DNA from: Burkholderiales bacterium
GTDB lineage: Bacteria > Pseudomonadota > Gammaproteobacteria > Burkholderiales > Burkholderiaceae_C
Length of the DNA: 6,530 nt
Assembly (NCBI GenBank): GCA_947474415.1
Contig: CANJKD010000142.1
Span: 1 to 6,530 of the forward strand
Direction: 5' to 3'
Shown one piece after another: positions 1 through 6,530 of this stretch. The translations under genes were made by a program, and so were the position numbers. Below the pieces are notes generated by a model, which worked only from the letters and a program-made list of their open reading frames with translations, ran no database searches and was not told the origin of the DNA. Position 1 is the stretch's first letter. The number at the start of each line of letters is the position of its first letter.

Positions 1-31
1 AGCCGCCCGCCTGACAACCGTCGCGCCGCGC

Positions 32-44
32 GCGTGAATCACGC
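32..44. repeat. 13-bp dyad upstream of suhB
   Basis: GCGTGA-A-TCACGC is a perfect inverted repeat with 6-base arms around a single central base. It starts about 90 bases before the suhB start codon. The size and odd-centred symmetry would suit a dimeric DNA-binding protein, but I recognise no specific operator. Nothing else in 1-122 can be called a gene. No convincing -35/-10 pair was found, and there is no clear start codon for a divergent gene running off the left edge. A 6-base-arm dyad can arise by chance in GC-rich DNA, so this is a weak call. Confidence 0.2.
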
Positions 45-122
45 CACTTGCCGGTCAGCCGGCTCGCGCTGCTCTTTTCCACCGCCAGCCCTGCACCCGC
101 TTTACCCCTTGATCGGTCACCC

Positions 123-1169
123 ATGTCCCAAGCGCTTCACCCCATGCTCAACATCGCCATCAAGGCGGCACGCAGCGCCGGCGCCCTCATCAACCGCGCA
201 TCGATGGACCTGGACCTTCTGAAGGTCAACACCAAGTCGCCGAACGACTTCGTTACCGAGGTCGACCACGCCGCCGAGGCCGTCATCATCGAGACGCTGC
301 TGGCCGCCTACCCCGGCCATGGCATCCTGGCCGAGGAATCGGGCCGGGAACACGGCGCGAAAGACAGCGAATACCTCTGGATCATCGACCCGCTCGATGG
401 CACCACAAATTTCATCCATGGCTTCCCGTTCTATGCGGTGTCGATCGCACTGTCTTACCGCGGCCAGATCCAGCAGGCCGTTGTCTACGACCCGACCCGC
501 AACGACTTGTTCTATGCCTCCAAGGGCCGCGGCGCGTTCCTGAACGACAAGCGGCTGCGCGTCTCCAAGCGCACCCGTTTGGCCGACTGCCTGATCGGCA
601 CCGGTTTCCCGTTCCGCAAGGGCGACAACTTCAAGCGCTACATGCAGATGTTCGAGGTCGTGATGCAGAGTTGCGCCGGCCTGCGCCGCCCGGGCTCGGC
701 CGCGCTCGACCTCTGCCATGTGGCCGCCGGCTATACCGACGGCTTCTTCGAGACCGGCCTGAGCCCCTGGGACATCGCCGCCGGCGCGCTGCTCATCACC
801 GAAGCCGGCGGCTTGATCGGCAACTTCACCGGCGAGGCCGACTTCTTGAACCAGCGCGAAGTGGTCGCCGGCAACCCGAAGATCTATGGCCAGCTCGTCA
901 CGCTGCTGAGCCCTTACACACGCATCATCGTGGCCGATGGGGCGAAGCCGGACGGTGCGAAAGACGGAGATGCGGCGAGCGGCGCGCTGACACCCGAGTC
1001 GGCACTGATCGCCGGCCGGGGCGCCGAGGCCGTGGCAGGGCCCGACGCAACGCCCGCCGCTCCGGTGAAAAAGGCCGCCGTGCGCATCAGCAAGGAGAGC
1101 ATGGCCCGCGAAAAGCAGGCCAGCGCCGACTCCGAGCGCAAGCCGCCGCGGGCCCGTTCGCCGCGCTAG
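123..1169 (+). CDS. suhB: SuhB, inositol-1-monophosphatase family / rRNA antitermination factor
   Basis: The predicted 348-residue cytoplasmic protein belongs to the Mg-dependent inositol monophosphatase family, which hydrolyses myo-inositol phosphates. In E. coli, SuhB also joins the Nus complex that drives antitermination and folding of rRNA transcripts. The metal-binding motifs are all present: E71 in AEESG, D89 and D92 in [10 protein letters not shown] (residues 88-97), and D217 in PWDIAAG. The [10 protein letters not shown] segment carries R189, matching E. coli R184. The start at 123 is chosen because [16 protein letters not shown] aligns with the E. coli N-terminus (MHPMLNIA). An in-frame ATG at 48 would add 25 residues that do not look like the family. 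No clear Shine-Dalgarno precedes the start. E. coli SuhB has 267 residues. Here the fold ends near residue 270 and a low-complexity Ala/Pro/Lys/Arg tail of about 78 residues follows, without a frameshift. The gene converges on the DUF349 gene with an 18-base gap. Identity is very secure; the antitermination role is inferred from E. coli. Confidence 0.96.
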   Translation: MSQALHPMLNIAIKAARSAGALINRASMDLDLLKVNTKSPNDFVTEVDHAAEAVIIETLLAAYPGHGILAEESGREHGAKDSEYLWIIDPLDGTTNFIHGFPFYAVSIALSYRGQIQQAVVYDPTRNDLFYASKGRGAFLNDKRLRVSKRTRLADCLIGTGFPFRKGDNFKRYMQMFEVVMQSCAGLRRPGSAALDLCHVAAGYTDGFFETGLSPWDIAAGALLITEAGGLIGNFTGEADFLNQREVVAGNPKIYGQLVTLLSPYTRIIVADGAKPDGAKDGDAASGALTPESALIAGRGAEAVAGPDATPAAPVKKAAVRISKESMAREKQASADSERKPPRARSPR

Positions 1170-1184
1170 AACGCGAACGCGGCG
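1159..1184. terminator. possible hairpin spanning the convergent 3' ends
   Basis: CGCCGCG (1159-1165) pairs perfectly with CGCGGCG (1178-1184) around a 12-base loop that contains the suhB TAG stop. The hairpin sits at the junction of the convergent suhB and DUF349 genes, where a bidirectional terminator would be expected. There is no T-run on either side, so it is not a classical intrinsic terminator. It could be a chance GC-rich pairing, or a structure that helps Rho or protects the 3' end. Confidence 0.25.
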
Positions 1185-1187
1185 GGG

Positions 1188-3767
1188 TCAGGCGTGGGGC
1201 GACTGACGCAACGCCCCGACCAGCGCCCGCAAGCGTTCGCGTTGTTCCACCGTGTGCACGCTTTGACGCAGGGCCCCAGCGAACCATTGGGCGCGCTGGG
1301 CCGCCGGTTCCAGCGCCGCTGCGCCCCGGCCTTCGAGCGTGGCCTTGAGCGCCCGCAGCTTCAGGTCGCGTCGCGCGACCTGAAGCTCGGGCGTTGCCGG
1401 CAGGTCGAGCGCGGCTTCCAGGTGCAGCAGCACATCGCCCATCGCCGCTTCGGAAAGCGGGCCGGGCGCCACGGGTTGAGCCCAGCGGGGCTCCAGCGCC
1501 TTCTGCCACGCCGGGGGCAATGCGTCGTGCGCCGCCCATCGGTTGGCCAGATCGCCATCGGCCGACGACGACGACCCTGCCGCCGCTGCCGCTTCGCGCT
1601 GTTCGCACAGCATGAGCTTGGCCAGCAAGGTGTCGCACTGGCTTTCCCAACACCGCCGCGCGCCCTCGGCCAGCGTTTGCGCGGCGACGGCACGGGCGCT
1701 GCGAAAGCGCGCGTCGATCGCACCGGCCGCTGCACCCGGCAGTTCCACCGGTTGACGCCAGGCGCGGTCGACTTCGGCGAGCGTGCGCTGCACCTCGGCC
1801 TCACCCGAATCGGCATTCAGGGATGACAATCGTTCCAGCAGCGCCTCGCGCGCGGCGAGGTTGGTGGCCAGTTCGGCATCGCGTGCATTGAACGCAGCTT
1901 CGCGCTGAACGAAAACGGCATCGGTGGCGGCCTTGAATCGGGCCCACAGCGCGCCTTCCGCCGCACGCGCCAGCGGCAACAGGCGGGCGTGCTGCTGCCA
2001 CTCGGCCTGCAGTTCGCGCACGCGCGGCGTCGCGTCGCGCGCAGCGGGGTTTCGAGCCAGTTCCTGCGCCAGTGTTGCAGCGCGAACGATCAACTGCTCG
2101 CGCTCGATCCCGGCCACGCGGCGCGCTTCCTGAAGCGGCGCCTCGATGCGCGCCACGCTGCCGCGCTGGCGCTCCAGCAGCGCCGCCTTCGCAGAGGCCG
2201 GCACCGTGTGTTCGACAGGCCCGAGCTGGCGCCACGCGAGCTGGAAGTCACCCAGGGCGCGCAGCAGTTCCTTCCATCGCGCCGCGCCGTCGTCGTCTTG
2301 CAGCGTGGCTGGCGGCGCCGGCAACGCATCGAGCACCTCCAGCAGCGCCTCGCGCGCCCGCAGGTTCTCGTGCCGCGCCGCCTTCATCGAAGCCTGCTGC
2401 ACCGCCACGGGCGCGTAGGCCGCCTGCAGGGCCGCATCGAAGCGCTGCCACAGCGAGGCAGGCGCCGGGGCGCCGAGGCGGCCCATCGCCTGCCAGCGCT
2501 GGCGCAGCCCCTGGATGCTGGCCGCATGCGTCTGCAGGTGCAGCTTCCGCGCGTCGACGGCTTCCGGGTCGCCTGCGGCCAGCGTGGCATCGGCCAGTGC
2601 GGTGGCCTCGGTCACCAGGGCGTCGATGGCCTGCGCACCGCCCCATTGCTGCCAGTCGCGCAGCCGCGCCCGTTCGGCGTGCAAGGCCTGGCGGCGCATG
2701 CGCAGGCTGTCGTCCAGCATCGCCGCGTTCAGACTCTGGAACAAGCCGTCGACTCCGTGGAGTTGCTGCTGCAGGGCGCCGAACTGGCCGTCGGCCAGCG
2801 CCGCCTCGGCCTCGGCCAGAAGGGTTTCGAGCTGCTGGATTTGTTCAGGGCTCGGGGTGTTGAGCACCCTCGGCGCGGTGGCTGCCGCGACGGGTGTTCC
2901 GATGGCTATTGCGGCCTCGGGGTGGCCAACGTCTGGCACAGCGAGCGCGGCCAGTTGCGCTGCTTCTGCGCGGGCCGACGCTTGCCGCGCTGATTCCATC
3001 ACCGCCTCTGCCAGCGTGTCCAGCGCTGCCCGCAGGGCCTGGTCGAGCGCGGCCGTGGCCGGCGCATCGGGGCGCGATTCCCGCAGCGCACTGGCGGCTT
3101 CGCAGCGGCGGTCCATGTCTTCGCTGGCATTGACATCGACATCGGCCGTGCCGCAGGTGCGTTCCAACCCGGCCAGCGCCTGCCTCGCCTCGGCGGACCA
3201 GCGGTGCACGCGCTGCTGCCACTCACCCTGCGCGTGCATGGAGGCATTGATGCGCTCGCGCAGCCCGGCAAATTCGGAACCCTGTCCGTCGGCCAGCAAG
3301 CTCGCATCCAGCGCCAGCCAATCGCGGTCGAGGGCCACCAAGCGGTTCGCCGGGGGCATCGCGTCGCCGGCCAAGGCCGCCGCCGTGGCGATCAATGCAG
3401 ACGCTCCAGCGCGCACTTCGCGCTGCGCCACGGCCGCGACCAGCCGCTGCTTGGCGGCCCGGTGCACCCGGCTGTCATGGCCGCGCAGCTCTCGCTCGGC
3501 GCGCTTCAATGCCGCTTCCGTGACCAGCGCTTCCACGGCGGCACATCGGATGTCCAGCAGCGTCGCGGTGCGTGCGACCAACAACAGCGCCTCGTCATTG
3601 CCCTGCGCCGACAGCAGCCGCTCGGCCCACTCGGCCCGGCCGTCCTCCGCCTGCTTTGCCTTGGCTTCAGCCCTGGCTTCTGCCCTGATTTGCACGGGCA
3701 CGGGAATGGCCGCACCCGTTCCTGTGGCGGGCACGCCGCCACGTTTCTTGAAGAGCCAGCTCAGCAT
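1188..3767 (-). CDS. DUF349-repeat helical protein, function unknown
   Basis: The predicted product has 859 residues, is very rich in Ala, Leu, Arg, Gln and Glu, and is expected to be almost entirely helical and coiled. No signal peptide or membrane segment is visible. About four DUF349-like units occupy residues 405-700, recognised by a W...(G) segment followed by a LWxRFxxA-like helix: [18 protein letters not shown] (421-446), [10 protein letters not shown] (508-517), [18 protein letters not shown] (586-614) and [16 protein letters not shown] (666-691). The N-terminal part (60-150) has HEAT-like helices with an [18 protein letters not shown] segment. Low-complexity linkers lie near 270-305 and 724-738, the latter with five Ala, Gly and four TCG-coded Ser. 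The start at 3767 gives MLSWLFKK, a typical opening for such proteins. The frame stays open upstream to 4028, but that extension runs into mutS and looks non-coding. No Shine-Dalgarno is evident. The gene is divergent from mutS and convergent with suhB. DUF349 has no established biochemical role that I can name. The family call is by motif recognition only. Confidence 0.85.
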   Translation of the reverse strand: MLSWLFKKRGGVPATGTGAAIPVPVQIRAEARAEAKAKQAEDGRAEWAERLLSAQGNDEALLLVARTATLLDIRCAAVEALVTEAALKRAERELRGHDSRVHRAAKQRLVAAVAQREVRAGASALIATAAALAGDAMPPANRLVALDRDWLALDASLLADGQGSEFAGLRERINASMHAQGEWQQRVHRWSAEARQALAGLERTCGTADVDVNASEDMDRRCEAASALRESRPDAPATAALDQALRAALDTLAEAVMESARQASARAEAAQLAALAVPDVGHPEAAIAIGTPVAAATAPRVLNTPSPEQIQQLETLLAEAEAALADGQFGALQQQLHGVDGLFQSLNAAMLDDSLRMRRQALHAERARLRDWQQWGGAQAIDALVTEATALADATLAAGDPEAVDARKLHLQTHAASIQGLRQRWQAMGRLGAPAPASLWQRFDAALQAAYAPVAVQQASMKAARHENLRAREALLEVLDALPAPPATLQDDDGAARWKELLRALGDFQLAWRQLGPVEHTVPASAKAALLERQRGSVARIEAPLQEARRVAGIEREQLIVRAATLAQELARNPAARDATPRVRELQAEWQQHARLLPLARAAEGALWARFKAATDAVFVQREAAFNARDAELATNLAAREALLERLSSLNADSGEAEVQRTLAEVDRAWRQPVELPGAAAGAIDARFRSARAVAAQTLAEGARRCWESQCDTLLAKLMLCEQREAAAAAGSSSSADGDLANRWAAHDALPPAWQKALEPRWAQPVAPGPLSEAAMGDVLLHLEAALDLPATPELQVARRDLKLRALKATLEGRGAAALEPAAQRAQWFAGALRQSVHTVEQRERLRALVGALRQSPHA
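1350..1393. repeat. long near-perfect hairpin inside the DUF349 gene
   Basis: AGCTTCAGGTCGCG (1357-1370) is followed by the 3-base loop TCG and its exact reverse complement (1374-1387). Skipping one bulged base (C1356), six more pairs form between 1350-1355 and 1388-1393, giving a stem of about 20 bp. The hairpin lies in codons for residues roughly 792-806 of the minus-strand protein ([12 protein letters not shown], 794-805), where the coding is uninterrupted. It is also about 190 bases downstream of the suhB stop, so both the DUF349 mRNA and any suhB read-through RNA could fold it. No T-run follows on either strand. The structure is plainly seen; any function is unknown. Confidence 0.9.
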
Positions 3768-3800
3768 CGGGGGTCGGGTCGGTTGGTTGAAACAAGGAAG

Positions 3801-3833
3801 CGCGACAAGGACGCGACAAAAACGCGAGCAGGA
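3801..3833. repeat. three tandem 11-bp repeats in the divergent spacer
   Basis: Three consecutive 11-base units are present: CGCGACAAGGA (3801-3811), CGCGACAAAAA (3812-3822) and CGCGAGCAGGA (3823-3833). The second differs from the first at two positions and the third at two. A further partial ACAAGGA lies just before them at 3792-3798. The 11-bp period is close to one helical turn, so equivalent bases face the same side of the DNA. The array lies between the DUF349 start (3767) and the candidate mutS promoter. It could be a binding array for a regulator of one or both genes, or chance slippage repeats. Confidence 0.6.
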
Positions 3834-3876
3834 GTGTAGGGGCGACGGGAAAGGTGGGCGCGCAAGGGGGGTGCCC

Positions 3877-3914
3877 GTGCTGGGACAATGCCGAGCCCAG
3901 CCACACCCCAGCAC
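3877..3914. repeat. 8-bp inverted repeat in the mutS leader
   Basis: GTGCTGGG (3877-3884) is the exact reverse complement of CCCAGCAC (3907-3914), with 22 bases between them. A shorter alternative pairing, GCTGGG (3879-3884) with CCCAGC (3896-3901), competes for the same left arm. The left arm overlaps the candidate -10 element and the right arm ends 16 bases before the mutS ATG. It could be an operator or a weak leader hairpin. In DNA this GC-rich it may also be coincidence. Confidence 0.35.
3881..3889 (+). promoter_or_regulatory. candidate extended -10 element for mutS
   Basis: TGG-GACAAT resembles an extended -10 box (TGn followed by four of six matches to TATAAT) and lies 41 bases before the mutS start, predicting a transcript start near 3896. 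No good -35 box is seen at 16-18 bases upstream (3860-3867 reads GCGCAAGG), so the call rests on the extended -10 alone. The opposite strand has only a weak TACACT (3838-3833) as a possible -10 for the DUF349 gene, also without a -35. Confidence 0.3.
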
Positions 3915-3930
3915 CCGGTCACCGATCAAC

Positions 3931-6530
3931 ATGAACCTTCCAGAAGCGACCGACGGCAAGGGCCTTGCGGCAGCGCACACGCCGATGATGCAGCAGTACC
4001 TGCGCATCAAGGCCGAGTTCCCCGACACGCTGGTGTTCTACCGGATGGGCGACTTCTACGAGGTGTTCTTCGACGATGCGCGCAAGGCGAACCGCCTGCT
4101 CGACATCACTTTGACCGCACGCGGCCAGAGTGCCGGTGAGCCGGTGGTGATGGCCGGCGTGCCAGTGCATTCGCTCGACGCCTACCTCGCCAAGCTCATC
4201 AAGCTGGGCGAGGCGGTCGCGATCTGCGAGCAGGTCGGTGACGTCGCCACCGCCAAGGGCCCGGTCGAGCGCAAGGTGGTGCGCGTCGTCACGCCCGGCA
4301 CCGTCACCGACACCGAACTGCTCGCCGACAAGAGCGATGCGTTGCTGCTGGCGGTGTCGCGCCAGGGCAAGGCGATCGGCCTGGCGTGGCTGGCCCTGAG
4401 CAGCGGCGAACTCGGCTTGACCGAATGCACCGAAGCCGAACTCGGTGCGTGGCTGGCGCGACTGTCAGCCGCCGAGGTGCTGGTGGACCGCGATGCGGTG
4501 CCCGCCGCGATGCTGCAGGCACAGTCCCTCGCCAGAGCGACGATCACGCACCGCCCGGCCTGGCAGTTCGACGCCGCGTTGGGCGCGCGCAAGCTCTGCG
4601 AACAACTTCGCGTGGCGAGCCTGGCCGGCTTCAACGCGCAAGACCTGCATGCCGCGCAGGCGGCCGCCGCCGCGCTGCTGAGCTTCGCCGAACACACGCA
4701 GGGCCGCGCGCTGGCGCATGTGCGCACCCTCAGCGTGCAGCACAGCAGCGATCTGCTGTCGCTGCCGCCCACCACACACCGCAACCTGGAGCTGACGCAG
4801 ACGCTACGCGGCGAAGACGCACCCACCTTGCTGTCGCTGCTCGACACCTGCCGCACCGGCATGGGCAGCCGTGCGCTGCGCCAGTGGCTGACGCACCCGC
4901 TGCGCGAGCGCCGTGTGGCGACCCAGCGCCACGATGCGCTCGAAGCCTTGCTAGACGCCGGCATCGACAGCCTGCGCGACGCGCTGCGTGGCATCAGCGA
5001 TGTCGAACGCATCACCGCGCGCATTGCCTTGCGCCAGGTGCGGCCGCGCGAGCTCACCGGCGTGCGCGCCACCCTGCAGGCGCTGCCGGCGCTGCGCCAA
5101 CAGGTGCCGGCCGGCGCGGCGGTGCTGCTCGACCTGCTGGCCGAAGCCTTGAGCCCGTCGGCCGAGATCGAACACCTGCTGATGGCGGCGATTGCGGCCG
5201 AACCCTCGGTGCTGCTGCGCGACGGTGGCGTGATCGCGCCCGGCTTCGACGCCGCGCTCGACGAGTTGCGTGGCGTCAGTGACAACTGCGACGCCTACCT
5301 GCTTGAACTCGAAGCGCGCGAGCGTGCGCGCACCGGCATCACGAACCTGCGGGTCCAGTACAACAAGGTGCACGGTTTCTACATCGAGGTCACGCAAAGC
5401 CAGGCGTCCAAGGTGCCGGCCGACTACCAGCGGCGCCAGACGCTGAAGAACGCCGAGCGCTTCATCACGCCCGAGCTGAAGGCTTTCGAAGACAAGGCAC
5501 TGTCGGCGCAAGACCGGGCGCTGGCACAAGAGAAGCTGCTCTATGAACAGGTCATCGACCAGCTGCAATTGCACCTCGAAGCGCTCTCGGCCCTGGCACG
5601 TGCGCTGGCCAGCCTGGACGCGCTGGCGGCGCTGGCCGAGCGCGCCAGCACGTTGAACTGGTGCCGGCCGGAGTTCGTGCGCGAGCCCTGCATTCACATC
5701 GAAGCCGGCCGGCACCCGGTCGTCGAAGCGCGGCTCGCGGAAACCGGCGCTGGCAACTTCATGGCCAACGACTGCCGGCTCGACGCCGCGCAGAAGATGC
5801 TCGTCATCACCGGCCCGAACATGGGCGGCAAGAGCACCTTCATGCGCCAGGTGGCATTGATCGCACTGCTGGCCGCGATGGGGTCCTTCGTGCCGGCACG
5901 GGCGTGTCGGCTCGGGCCGATGGACGCGATCCACACCCGCATCGGCGCGGCCGACGACCTGGCCAATGCGCAATCGACCTTCATGGTCGAGATGACCGAA
6001 GCGGCGGCCATCCTGCACAGCGCCACCGACCGGTCACTGGTGCTGATGGACGAGATCGGCCGCGGCACGTCGACCTTCGACGGCCTGGCATTGGCTGGTG
6101 CGATCGCCTCGCATCTGGTCGAGAAAACGCGTGCGTTCACGCTGTTCGCGACCCATTACTTCGAGCTGACCGAGCTGCCGGTGAAGCACGACCGCGCGGT
6201 CAACATGCATGTGTCGGCGGTCGAGTCGCGCCGCGGTGGCGTCGACGACATCGTGTTCCTGCACGAACTGCAACCCGGCCCGGCGAGCCGCAGCTACGGC
6301 GTGCAGGTGGCGCGCCTGGCCGGCATGCCGTCCAGTCTGCTGCGCCATGCCCGCGCCGCCCTCGAAGCCCTGGAAGCCAGCAAGCACGCTGCCGACGCGC
6401 AAATCGATCTGTTCACCGCACCGCCGCCGGGCCAGACACTGGAACCCGCCGAAGCGTCGGACGTTGAGCGCGCCGTGGCCGCCATTGACCCCGATATGCT
6501 CACCCCGAAGCAGGCGCTCGCTGCCCTCTA
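3931..6530 (+). CDS. mutS: MutS, DNA mismatch-repair recognition ATPase (3' end cut by window)
   Basis: MutS binds mismatches and small loops after replication, then as an ATP-loaded sliding clamp recruits MutL. All 866 visible codons are open. The mismatch-reading F-x-E is F42/E44 in GDFYEVFF. Domains by analogy with E. coli: recognition about 8-122, connector 123-275, core and lever 276-455 and 517-581, clamp 456-516 (with conserved [11 protein letters not shown] at 477-487), ATPase about 582-780. Walker A is [10 protein letters not shown] (627-636), the signature segment is [10 protein letters not shown] (675-684), Walker B is LVLMDE with D707/E708, and the H-loop is H742 in FATHY. A strong sliding-clamp-binding motif, QIDLF, lies at 824-828. 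The tetramer-forming tail [11 protein letters not shown] (853-863) has D855 matching E. coli D835, but Lys860 where E. coli has Arg840. The window ends on 'ta', which by alignment with E. coli is probably a Tyr codon, leaving about seven residues unseen. The start at 3931 fits the family; no Shine-Dalgarno is visible. The gene is divergent from DUF349 across 163 bases. Confidence 0.98.
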   Translation, partial: MNLPEATDGKGLAAAHTPMMQQYLRIKAEFPDTLVFYRMGDFYEVFFDDARKANRLLDITLTARGQSAGEPVVMAGVPVHSLDAYLAKLIKLGEAVAICEQVGDVATAKGPVERKVVRVVTPGTVTDTELLADKSDALLLAVSRQGKAIGLAWLALSSGELGLTECTEAELGAWLARLSAAEVLVDRDAVPAAMLQAQSLARATITHRPAWQFDAALGARKLCEQLRVASLAGFNAQDLHAAQAAAAALLSFAEHTQGRALAHVRTLSVQHSSDLLSLPPTTHRNLELTQTLRGEDAPTLLSLLDTCRTGMGSRALRQWLTHPLRERRVATQRHDALEALLDAGIDSLRDALRGISDVERITARIALRQVRPRELTGVRATLQALPALRQQVPAGAAVLLDLLAEALSPSAEIEHLLMAAIAAEPSVLLRDGGVIAPGFDAALDELRGVSDNCDAYLLELEARERARTGITNLRVQYNKVHGFYIEVTQSQASKVPADYQRRQTLKNAERFITPELKAFEDKALSAQDRALAQEKLLYEQVIDQLQLHLEALSALARALASLDALAALAERASTLNWCRPEFVREPCIHIEAGRHPVVEARLAETGAGNFMANDCRLDAAQKMLVITGPNMGGKSTFMRQVALIALLAAMGSFVPARACRLGPMDAIHTRIGAADDLANAQSTFMVEMTEAAAILHSATDRSLVLMDEIGRGTSTFDGLALAGAIASHLVEKTRAFTLFATHYFELTELPVKHDRAVNMHVSAVESRRGGVDDIVFLHELQPGPASRSYGVQVARLAGMPSSLLRHARAALEALEASKHAADAQIDLFTAPPPGQTLEPAEASDVERAVAAIDPDMLTPKQALAAL

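Noticed and set aside
114..121. CGGTCACC shared just before suhB (114-121) and mutS (3916-3923)
   Set aside because: An 8-base match at different distances from the two start codons is easily coincidental in GC-rich DNA, and it resembles no known signal.
48..122. Upstream ATG at 48 as the suhB start
   Set aside because: The added 25 residues have no counterpart in E. coli SuhB, whereas the ATG at 123 places the conserved HPMLNIA segment at the N-terminus.
671..1348. Open frame of 225 codons on the plus strand overlapping the 3' part of suhB
   Set aside because: It is in another frame of suhB across conserved residues, is extremely Arg/Pro-rich, and runs on into the opposite-strand gene.
1563..1574. 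Four CGA/TCG triplets forming a short microsatellite
   Set aside because: It encodes four Ser in a low-complexity linker of the DUF349 protein, too short to suggest phase variation.
1989..2993. Open frame of 334 codons on the plus strand inside the DUF349 gene
   Set aside because: It is the antisense shadow of the DUF349 coding region. Its Arg/Gln/Leu-rich composition mirrors the sense codons, and no family is recognisable.
3833..3838. TACACT on the minus strand as a -10 box for the DUF349 gene
   Set aside because: It has only four of six matches, with no -35-like sequence at 16-18 bases. The nearest TTGCGC is 21 bases away.
3768..4028. N-terminal extension of the DUF349 protein by 87 residues
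   Set aside because: It would overlap about 100 bases of the start of mutS, its sequence is Cys/Pro/Arg-rich and unlike the helical protein that follows, and MLSWLFKK at 3767 is a natural start.
4182..5285. Long open frame (367 codons) on the minus strand opposite mutS
   Set aside because: It is the shadow of the intact mutS frame. Its product is a Ser/Arg/Ala-rich string with no domain pattern, as expected antisense to GC-rich codons.
4951..6018. Open frame of 355 codons on the minus strand opposite the 3' half of mutS
   Set aside because: It overlaps the conserved MutS ATPase coding entirely, has no recognisable motif and no independent start signal.

Overview
The window carries three housekeeping genes from a high-GC betaproteobacterium, most likely of the order Burkholderiales. 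That placement rests on the strongly G/C-ending codons and the general look of the MutS and SuhB proteins, judged by recognition and not by any search. I see no mobile element, CRISPR array, tRNA, rRNA or sign of recent transfer.

Layout: 1-122 is the upstream region of suhB, with no gene that I can support. 123-1169 (+) is suhB, an inositol-monophosphatase-family protein with the full catalytic set and an unusual basic C-terminal tail of about 78 residues. It meets a convergent gene 18 bases later. That gene, 1188-3767 (-), encodes an 859-residue alanine-rich helical protein with about four DUF349-type repeats and no established function. A 163-base divergent spacer (3768-3930) holds three tandem 11-bp repeats and a possible mutS promoter. 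3931-6530 (+) is mutS, encoding the mismatch-recognition ATPase. It is intact across all 866 visible codons and runs off the right edge about seven residues before its expected end.

Functionally, SuhB and MutS are well-known proteins: inositol phosphatase and rRNA antitermination factor, and DNA mismatch repair. The DUF349 protein sits between them with no obvious pathway link. Both flanking genes point away from it in sharing terms: it is convergent with suhB and divergent from mutS, so none of the three forms an operon inside the window.

The most non-random unexplained signal is a perfect 14-bp inverted repeat with a 3-base loop (1357-1387). Past one bulged base it extends to a stem of about 20 bp, and it lies inside the DUF349 coding region about 190 bases beyond the suhB stop. 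I found no evidence of a wholly new multi-gene system. The items worth following are that hairpin, the SuhB tail, the tandem repeats in the divergent spacer, and the uncharacterised DUF349 protein.
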